Positions 48,813 to 55,296 of a DNA stretch of 64,000 bases are shown here, piece after piece. The DNA lies in NCBI RefSeq assembly GCF_009903625.1, contig NZ_CP047569.1, positions 3,078,501 to 3,142,500 of the forward strand. The letters are read 5' to 3'. The position numbers were made by a program, and so were the translations under genes. Position 1 is the first letter of the stretch. Each line of letters begins with the position of its first letter. Origin of the DNA: Microbulbifer sp. ALW1. Lineage in GTDB: Bacteria > Pseudomonadota > Gammaproteobacteria > Pseudomonadales > Cellvibrionaceae. The notes under the pieces were generated by a model that saw only the letters and a program-made list of their open reading frames with translations, was not told the DNA's origin and ran no database searches.

Positions 48813-51545
48813 TCAGAACTGGTACTGCGCGCTCAGAGCAAACGTCTGCCCCGGCTTCTCTTCAAACACGATTACGCCAGAGCGCTCAATTTCAATCGCC
48901 TCATCCAGAATGTTCTGCATCTTGGCCTTGACCGTAATTTCCTGAGTCGGGTACCAGGAGTAAGTCAGGTCCAGCGAGTGAAACGGTTTCTCGAAAGCAT
49001 CCGGAGCACCGTTACGACCAGCCAGGTAGAGGCGATCGCCGAAAACGTTGTAACCCAGGGTTGCAGAGTGCATGCCATCGGGAGAATCAAAGCCCAGCAT
49101 GCCGTTTACCACATACTCGGAAGCACCGGTCATCTCACGCACCGGATTGGTCGGCGCGTCCGCTTCGATACCGGCTACCAGCTCGGTTTCCTGAACGGTT
49201 ACGTTACCCTGCAGGAAAAAGCTCTCCATGAAGGATCCCATAAAGCCCAGGTTTTTCAGGCCTTCGATTTCCATACCGGTGATTTCACCAGATTCTGCAT
49301 TGATGATTTCACGAGCCACGTTGGTATCACTGGAACCGGCTTCGAAGAATTCGATCGGGTCAACGATATCCTTGTAGTAGGCGGAAAGCGTCAGGCTGTC
49401 ACCCTCGTCGAAGAACCACTCGGCACGGATGTCGAAGTTGGTAATCTCGGAAGGACGCGCATTCGGATTACCCTTGATCTGCTCATCGGTGATGGGATCA
49501 ATATAGATGGCGTCGGTAATTTCACGCAGGTCAGGACGAACAGCCGTCTTACTGGCACCGAAGCGCAGCTGGAAGGTTTCCGCCCAGAAAGCACCCATAT
49601 ACGTCAAAGACAAAGACGGGTACACAGCGTCATCAACGTAAGTTGCATCTGCGAGGGATTCTTCGTCGGTGGCAATCTGCGGATTGTCGACGGTATAACC
49701 GTAGGGATTCCAGTCGAGCGCGACCTGATTGTACTCTTCCCAACGGGCACCAGCGGATGCGCGCCAGGTTTCATTCAGAGTCCAATCCACCTTACCGAAA
49801 GCTGCTTCGGTGAGGGTTGCCGCAATATAACTTTGCTTGTTGGTATTGGCACCCACGCGGTCGAACACGAAGTTGTTGTCCGGATTGGTAATATTTTCAT
49901 CACCAAATACATCACCGAGGTCACCGGTCATGGATGAAGAATCGGCAACATCAAAGGCGTCGAGGCGCAGCTGAGTCTGTTTATAGGTACGACCTTTCTC
50001 GGTACGGGCAAAACCACCAATCAGCTCGAGCCTGGAGCTCGTAAATTCCACCGGCAGAGTCGCGGACCAGCCGTAGTTGATGACATTGTCTTCCAGTTCG
50101 GTAAAACGATAATCCGCACTTTTGGTACCCACACTGACACTGGAGCTGCGAGTGTGCCCGGTATTCGGGTCGGTAATCGTATCGGCGTACACATTCACTT
50201 CACTGGGAATATCCGTGGTCGCCACCGCATCCGAGTAGAACCAGTCGACCGTCAACTCTTCCGGCGCCCAGTTCAGCAGGCCACCGGGTATCAGCGCCTT
50301 GGTTTCAGGGCCAATGGAGTGCTCACCATTGACCTGGTTTACACGCATTTCACGCTCTTCAAACTTCAGGGAGTATTCACGATTGCCGCGGCCATCGGAA
50401 AGCTGGCGGTTTTCGTCGAAGTAATCCCGAATGGAAGTCTCGTCATCGGTATTGCGAAGGAACAGGCTGGTGGTAGAAATGCTGTGCTCGTCGGCAAAGC
50501 GGATACCCAGATTCAAGTTGCCGCTGGCATCTACGGAGTAGGTAGATTCTTTCTTGGTATCAATCTGCTCTTCCGGCTGGCCGTAATCCCGCGCGAAGCG
50601 CGTGCTTTCGTTCCAGCGGCTCTTGTAGGATGCACCTGCCAGGAAACCGATTTCCCAGTTGTCGTTCAGGTAGAAACGATTGCCCACCGCGCCCTTGGCA
50701 TCGTACTGCGGGTCAACGGTATCTTCCTCGATGCTGATATCGCGGTTCAGGTTCAGAGCCAATTCGCGGTTCAGCGCCTGAGCAGCGGCAGTCGCCTCGG
50801 CGTCGCTGGCGAACTGCTGACCTTCCTGCACCAGTGTTTTGCGGATGTTGCCGACACTGATATCGCCCTTGAAGCGCTGCAGCGCAGAGGCAATGCCTTC
50901 TGGCATTGCGCGGGTGCCATCGTCAGTTCCGAGGTTGTCGTCACCGCCACCCTGATAGCTCAGTACACCACCACTGGTTTCAGTGTTGCTACCGGTACCG
51001 AGCTCCACGAAATAGGTCAGATCATCGGGGATGGATTTCGTACGAATGTCGACGTTACCACCACCGAAGGTAGCGGCCTTGTCGGCCGAATAACTTTTCT
51101 GTACCGCAAGTGAATCCACCACTGAGGTCGGAAACACGTCCAGCGGCACAACGTTGCGGGTCAAATCCGGGGACGGCACAGTAGCACCGTTCAGGGTAGT
51201 GCTTGAATAGCGCTCACCAAGACCGCGCACGTATACAAACTTATCGTTCACCAGGGACAGACCGGACACACGACGCAGTGCGGCGGCCACGTTGGAGTCC
51301 CCTACCCGGCCGATCATTTCGGAACCGAGAATATCTGTGACCACTTCTTCTTCCAGGCGTTCGAATACCAGAGACTCGGCAGAGTCCTGCAGGCGACCTT
51401 GCACCATCACTTCTTCTAATTGCTTCGCTTGCTGCGCCGCCATTTCGTCGGTGGCAATCTCTTGCGCCCAAAGTTGCGGAGCAAAAGCTGAGGCCGTGGC
51501 GATAGCCAGTACCAGCGGCGCTCTCTGAAATTTTGCGTTCTTCAT
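48813..51545 (-). CDS. TonB-dependent receptor paired with a beta-helix lipoprotein
   Basis: 910 residues. Signal peptide ending ASAFAPQLWA, TonB box region (KQLEEVMVQGRLQDSAESL), plug (RVGDSNVAAALRRVSGLSLV, YVRGLGERYSSTTLNGATVP, ATFGGGNVDIRTKSIPDD), then a large barrel ending QTFALSAQYQF. The plug belongs to the receptor group with RGLGERYSSTTLNG, seen in many marine bacteria; the cargo is unknown. It is the second gene after the lipoprotein, 114 bases away, with an intercistronic hairpin between. Confidence 0.92.
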   Translation of the reverse strand: MKNAKFQRAPLVLAIATASAFAPQLWAQEIATDEMAAQQAKQLEEVMVQGRLQDSAESLVFERLEEEVVTDILGSEMIGRVGDSNVAAALRRVSGLSLVNDKFVYVRGLGERYSSTTLNGATVPSPDLTRNVVPLDVFPTSVVDSLAVQKSYSADKAATFGGGNVDIRTKSIPDDLTYFVELGTGSNTETSGGVLSYQGGGDDNLGTDDGTRAMPEGIASALQRFKGDISVGNIRKTLVQEGQQFASDAEATAAAQALNRELALNLNRDISIEEDTVDPQYDAKGAVGNRFYLNDNWEIGFLAGASYKSRWNESTRFARDYGQPEEQIDTKKESTYSVDASGNLNLGIRFADEHSISTTSLFLRNTDDETSIRDYFDENRQLSDGRGNREYSLKFEEREMRVNQVNGEHSIGPETKALIPGGLLNWAPEELTVDWFYSDAVATTDIPSEVNVYADTITDPNTGHTRSSSVSVGTKSADYRFTELEDNVINYGWSATLPVEFTSSRLELIGGFARTEKGRTYKQTQLRLDAFDVADSSSMTGDLGDVFGDENITNPDNNFVFDRVGANTNKQSYIAATLTEAAFGKVDWTLNETWRASAGARWEEYNQVALDWNPYGYTVDNPQIATDEESLADATYVDDAVYPSLSLTYMGAFWAETFQLRFGASKTAVRPDLREITDAIYIDPITDEQIKGNPNARPSEITNFDIRAEWFFDEGDSLTLSAYYKDIVDPIEFFEAGSSDTNVAREIINAESGEITGMEIEGLKNLGFMGSFMESFFLQGNVTVQETELVAGIEADAPTNPVREMTGASEYVVNGMLGFDSPDGMHSATLGYNVFGDRLYLAGRNGAPDAFEKPFHSLDLTYSWYPTQEITVKAKMQNILDEAIEIERSGVIVFEEKPGQTFALSAQYQF

Positions 51546-51590
51546 TTTCCAGGCCTCAATTTTCCTGTTATTTACTGTGGTAGAAGCAAA

Positions 51591-51646
51591 CAGGGCGCCG
51601 GCTCCCGTTTTGAAAGCGGCGCCCTGTAGATCAGGGCATAAGCCCT
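51591..51646 (-). repeat. Two hairpins between the lipoprotein and TonB receptor genes
   Basis: Large stem CAGGGCGCCG (51591-51600)/CGGCGCCCTG (51617-51626), and small stem AGGGC (51633-51637)/GCCCT (51642-51646). Neither is followed by a U-run on the minus strand. They probably stabilise the upstream transcript or tune the lipoprotein:receptor ratio. Confidence 0.6.
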
Positions 51647-51659
51647 AATCTTTTACGGC

Positions 51660-53297
51660 TTATTCAAACCACAGCGGCTTGGCACGGCTGCCCTGGTGCA
51701 GACCATAGGTCCAACCTTGGGTCCAGTCGGTGCCGCCCTGAGACAACGCACCCAGGTAAGCGCGCTCTACCGGACTTACGGTGGTAGCGGCGTCGTCAAC
51801 GATCATGCCGTTGATGGAGAAGATGGCCGGAGTGCCTTCCAGCAACTGCAGCTGGGTAGCGATGCTGGCAGTCGGGTTTACCGCCGTATCAGCGAACTGG
51901 TTACCGTTGGCTTCTGCCCAGGCTTCCAGGTCGGCCATGTCACCTTTGGTCTTGTCTTCACAAGCGAAGATGTTGGAGGTGATGAAGGCTTCATCGGCTT
52001 CCAGAGCGGCGACCGTCTCGGCGCTTTCTACACGCAGGCAGTAGTTGCTACCTTCAACACCGTTTTCGTCCGCTTTAAAGGAAGCGACAACCAGAGAATT
52101 GGTGATGGTCGGGTAGATACCCTCACGGAAGCGCCAGCCTGCGCCCGGATCGTGAGTACCTTCAGACTGCGGAGAAATGATGCAGGTCAGACCGTCGATT
52201 ACCGGACGGCTGTTGATGCCTTTGGCGATCAGGTCAGCGTTGCGCGCTTCACCGTCTTTGTAAGAACCGATACCGTCGGATTCGATACAGTGGTTGCCGT
52301 CGGTTTCGCTCTGGATTACCAGCGCATTGGTGATGGTGCCGCGGTAGCCTTCATCGATGTCGATGGAATCGTCGCGCACGTACAGCGCCACGTAGTTCTC
52401 AATGCTTACAGCGCCGCCGAAGAACTCGATACCGTCGTCGTAGGTGGAGTAAGCCTGCAGGTTTTTAACCACAGTGCCGCTACCTACGGCGTCAAACGCA
52501 ATGCCGTTCAGCTCGTCGCCGTTGGCAACCTGAGCACCGGTGTGCTTGACGCGAACGTAAGTCATTTCACCGGAGCTATCTTCGTTGTTGGCGCCGCCGT
52601 AGTTGGACTGGTCGTCGCCAGCTGCGCCTTCCGCCAGAATGTGGCATTCGCCATCCAGCGCCAGAGTGCCCGCGTCCAGGTTTCCGGTGTAGGCACATTT
52701 GTTAGTTACGCCGAAGCCGTTGATGACCATGCCGCCCCACTGGGAAACATCTTCAGGACCTACCGCGCCGCGAACATCGGACTCGGAAGTGAAAGTAATC
52801 GGGGCAGACTCAGTACCGCGAGCAAACAGTTGAGAGCCGCGGTTAACGACCATAAATGCGGAGTTGTCTTCGAAGGCTACGGTAGCGCCGGCCTGAATTT
52901 CCAGAGCCACACCGTCACCGCCCTTGGCGATACCGGCGGCCGCCATGTCGGCGTCGGCGTCAAAGTTTTGACCAACAAACAGGCTGCCAGAAAAAATGTG
53001 TGCGCCGCCGTTCGGCAGGGCCGGCAGGTACAGATCTTCAACCAGCGGGTTGGCGGAAGATACGAAATCAGTGCCGTAGCTACAGTGAGTACCGTCGTAG
53101 GAACCCTGAACGCCTGAGCCAGCCATGGTGGCACAAGGGTTATTGGTGTCATCGCCACCGTTGTCCGGATTGGTCACGGAGTTATCAACGGAATTATCGT
53201 TGGTTTCAGGCGCAATATTGATACCGCCGCTATCACAACCAGCCAGCAAAGCAGAAATCGCAGCTGCCAGCAGCAGCTTGTTGGATACAAGTTTCAT
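51660..53297 (-). CDS. Beta-helix lipoprotein, candidate partner of the TonB receptor
   Basis: 545 residues from the ATG at 53297 (53312 is also open). Lipoprotein signal KLLLAAAISALLAGC with Asp at +2 (CDSGG). An Asn/Asp-rich linker follows, then a long region of parallel-beta-helix type repeats (GSQLFARGTESAPITFTSES; WGGMVINGFG; GIEFFGGAVSIENYVALYV; DDSIDIDEGYRGTITNALVI). There are paired cysteines but no catalytic motif that I recognise. It resembles large secreted proteins otherwise seen in Bacteroidota. First gene of an operon with the TonB receptor, so capture of the receptor's ligand at the cell surface is the best guess, not proven. Confidence 0.75.
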   Translation of the reverse strand: MKLVSNKLLLAAAISALLAGCDSGGINIAPETNDNSVDNSVTNPDNGGDDTNNPCATMAGSGVQGSYDGTHCSYGTDFVSSANPLVEDLYLPALPNGGAHIFSGSLFVGQNFDADADMAAAGIAKGGDGVALEIQAGATVAFEDNSAFMVVNRGSQLFARGTESAPITFTSESDVRGAVGPEDVSQWGGMVINGFGVTNKCAYTGNLDAGTLALDGECHILAEGAAGDDQSNYGGANNEDSSGEMTYVRVKHTGAQVANGDELNGIAFDAVGSGTVVKNLQAYSTYDDGIEFFGGAVSIENYVALYVRDDSIDIDEGYRGTITNALVIQSETDGNHCIESDGIGSYKDGEARNADLIAKGINSRPVIDGLTCIISPQSEGTHDPGAGWRFREGIYPTITNSLVVASFKADENGVEGSNYCLRVESAETVAALEADEAFITSNIFACEDKTKGDMADLEAWAEANGNQFADTAVNPTASIATQLQLLEGTPAIFSINGMIVDDAATTVSPVERAYLGALSQGGTDWTQGWTYGLHQGSRAKPLWFE

Positions 53298-53448
53298 GAA
53301 TCCCCCTAACAAGGATGAAGTAAATTAATCCGTGACTATTTTTTTAAATGGCCAAAGCAATTTGGACGAGGGGGAGTCTAGGAATGGAGTGTTGCGAAAA
53401 TGTTACGAATGAAAGACGCGAAGAAGAAATTCGAAGAATTTATGCAAA

Positions 53449-53469
53449 AATATTTCATTGTGAAATATT
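53449..53469. promoter_or_regulatory. Inverted repeat upstream of the beta-helix lipoprotein operon
   Basis: AATATTTCA-ttg-TGAAATATT, perfect 9-bp arms, about 150 bases upstream of the lipoprotein start. Candidate operator for an unknown regulator. Confidence 0.5.
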
Positions 53470-53573
53470 AATGACAGATATATTTATTTAGTGTTTCAGG
53501 GATATTTCAAAGACATCCCGAAGGGACAAAAAACAGACAGGAAGGTGGCGCGGTCCTAACAGAATCAGAAGCT

Positions 53574-54128
53574 TCAATACTCACCGAGCAAAAATTCTTC
53601 ACCATTGCTTTTCAGCCATAACTGGCACAATCGCGCTGGCGGCTCCTGTGGCGCTCTGGGCTCTGCCCAGTCTATCAGCTGATAGTAAACATCCCGCGAC
53701 ATGCGCCCCTGCAAACCTGGACGTACATCAATATAGGGAATGGGTTGCGGAGGGTCACCGAATGGCTTGAGCAGCAGCGGGTGATCTTTATCCAGAGATA
53801 CAACTTCACCGGTATTGGTGGTGAGCAAGATTTGATCGCCTTCGCGGGCAGCCTGGGTGATCAAAAAAGGAACATCTTCAACGCGGATACGCCACTTTTC
53901 GACCGGAGTCACCAAATAATAGTGGCGCCCTTCCCGCTTGAGGATACTGGCAAACAGTTTCACCAATGGCTGGCGTTTGATTTCGCTGCCCTCGTGGATC
54001 CAGTGACCATCGGCCTGAATGACCAGGTCCATATCACCACAGAGATCAGGGTTCCAGGCCTCCACCGGAGGTAGGCCCGGAAATTCCTGCTGGAGCTTCT
54101 CAAGCTGCTTGAAGAGCGGTTCAGCCAA
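53574..54128 (-). CDS. DUF1285 family protein
   Basis: About 184 residues if translation starts at the TTG at 54128, which overlaps the tetR stop; the frame is open to an ATG at 54230 inside tetR. The DUF1285 pattern is clear: CGDMDLVIQADGHWIHEGSE, LVKLFASILKREGRHYYLVT, PVEKWRIRVEDVPFLI. These are small soluble beta-rich proteins of unknown role. It is coupled to the upstream TetR gene, an association worth noting. Confidence 0.82.
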   Translation of the reverse strand: MAEPLFKQLEKLQQEFPGLPPVEAWNPDLCGDMDLVIQADGHWIHEGSEIKRQPLVKLFASILKREGRHYYLVTPVEKWRIRVEDVPFLITQAAREGDQILLTTNTGEVVSLDKDHPLLLKPFGDPPQPIPYIDVRPGLQGRMSRDVYYQLIDWAEPRAPQEPPARLCQLWLKSNGEEFLLGEY

Positions 54129-54819
54129 AACTACCGCCCGATGCACTGGGAGGGGTTTGTGCGACTTGCGAGGATTGCGGTTCACCACTGCTGCGACGGC
54201 CAGACATATCGCCGATATGCACGCCCACATCCATAATGAACTCCATCAGACCCTCGCGATCCTCGATCACATCCGAGAAGGACTTGGAGTGATACAGCTC
54301 AACGGCCCCCTGAACCAGCGCCCAGTAGGTGGAGTAGTAGTAATAGGCGGGCACCTTCTTCAGCACCCCCTGCTCCATCCGGCGCTCGAAAACACGGTTT
54401 AGCGCTGAAGCATTGGAGTTTCGCAGGGCGTGTAGCTCGGCGATCATCTCCGGGGCAAGATTCAGGGCAATGACCTTCTCTTCCAGGCGCTGGAACAGGC
54501 GATCACGCGCCGGATCCGCCATCCGCGACTCGAAGTAGGCCCGGGCGGGCGCGGTAATATCGCCCTGCTCCGCAGTCGCTACGGCACTCTTGAGGCGTTC
54601 AGTCAGGGACTTCTCGTAGTCCATCAGTAGCCGCATATAAATCTCTGTTTTAGAGATGAAATGCTTGTAGATGGTGCCCTTGCCGATATCAACGCGCTCG
54701 GCGATCTGCTCCACAGTGACCTTTTCTTCACCATGCTCAAGCAACAGCTCCAACGCCGCATCCAGGATACGCTGCTCCCGTGCGCGGAACCGCTGAACCT
54801 TCTCTTTTGCCTTATCCAT
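54121..54819 (-). CDS. TetR-family transcriptional regulator
   Basis: 232 residues from the ATG at 54819 (MDKAKEKVQRFRAREQRILD). Preferred over the ATG at 54870 because aggt lies at proper spacing and because the longer form would start inside a perfect palindrome that looks like an operator. The HTH is KVTVEQIAERVDIGKGTIYK followed by HFISKTEIYMRLL; the C-terminal half is a helical ligand domain with an aromatic patch (PAYYYYSTYWALVQG). The ligand is unknown. Operon with the DUF1285 gene. Confidence 0.9.
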   Translation of the reverse strand: MDKAKEKVQRFRAREQRILDAALELLLEHGEEKVTVEQIAERVDIGKGTIYKHFISKTEIYMRLLMDYEKSLTERLKSAVATAEQGDITAPARAYFESRMADPARDRLFQRLEEKVIALNLAPEMIAELHALRNSNASALNRVFERRMEQGVLKKVPAYYYYSTYWALVQGAVELYHSKSFSDVIEDREGLMEFIMDVGVHIGDMSGRRSSGEPQSSQVAQTPPSASGGSFG

Positions 54820-54866
54820 ACTTCCGACCTTAGCTGTCCGTGAATTTGGAGACTGAAATTGACTAT

Positions 54867-54880
54867 TCATTCATGAATGA
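54867..54880. promoter_or_regulatory. Perfect palindrome TCATTCATGAATGA, candidate TetR operator
   Basis: 14-bp perfect palindrome, 48 bases upstream of the preferred TetR start. Position and sequence fit an autoregulatory TetR site. It shares CATGAATGA with the dyad upstream of the other TetR gene (18837-18845). Confidence 0.6.
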
Positions 54881-55172
54881 TAGGCAATTCCCCCGGAATG
54901 GAAAAGGATTTCCCAAATTCGACAAGGGACTCCGCGCCTAATTGATGGGAGAAAGCTGCGCCAATAGCACAATTTCCCGCCGGTGCGGCCAAAAAGCTGG
55001 ATCCCAGCCTCTTCCGCCCTTCTTAAATTTAGCGCTTATAGCTCAGATCACCTGATCTTTTTTTGAACGACTTTTCATCCTTTATAGGCCGCCCGTCCCG
55101 CCGGGAAGCTTTGTCCGCCAATGCCCGCCAAAAGTGTGCGCCAGGACCAAAAAACATCCTGGGCGCAATGGT

Positions 55173-55196
55173 ATGTTTTTGCATACACAATAATAA
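55173..55196. promoter_or_regulatory. Operator-like element upstream of collagenase 1
   Basis: Matches the inverted repeat upstream of collagenase 2 (58015-58038) at 18 of 24 aligned positions, including ACACAATAA. It lies about 100 bases upstream of the collagenase 1 ATG and directly ahead of a ribosome-site-like aaaagga. Confidence 0.5.
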
Positions 55197-55207
55197 AAGG
55201 ACCCTCT

Positions 55208-55225
55208 ATGACATTATCCATCTGA
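55208..55225 (+). other. Five-codon leader open frame upstream of collagenase 1
   Basis: ATG-ACA-TTA-TCC-ATC-TGA, preceded by aaaagga at 55195-55201. It could be a translated leader peptide or just a chance ATG. In the neighbouring collagenase 2 gene the same kind of element leads straight into the real start codon. Confidence 0.25.
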
Positions 55226-55296
55226 CGACCTGTGGGGCAGTTGGCCACTTTCGCAACTGTCGCACCGCTATAAATCCTTATAAAGAAAGAGAGAAC

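Larger units (their letters stand above)
54820..55296. other. Divergent region between tetR and collagenase 1
   Basis: About 477 bases. It contains the TCATTCATGAATGA palindrome (54867-54880), an operator-like element (55173-55196), a five-codon open frame with ribosome site (55208-55225) and presumably two promoters. An in-frame upstream extension of the collagenase to 55063 would put the signal peptide inside the protein and was rejected. Confidence 0.6.

Noticed and set aside
51696..53117. 473-codon plus-strand frame opposite the beta-helix lipoprotein
   Set aside because: Antisense shadow; the minus-strand frame has a lipoprotein signal and repeated beta-helix motifs.
55063..55296. 78-residue N-terminal extension of collagenase 1
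   Set aside because: It would bury the signal peptide; the ATG at 55297 has a good ribosome site.
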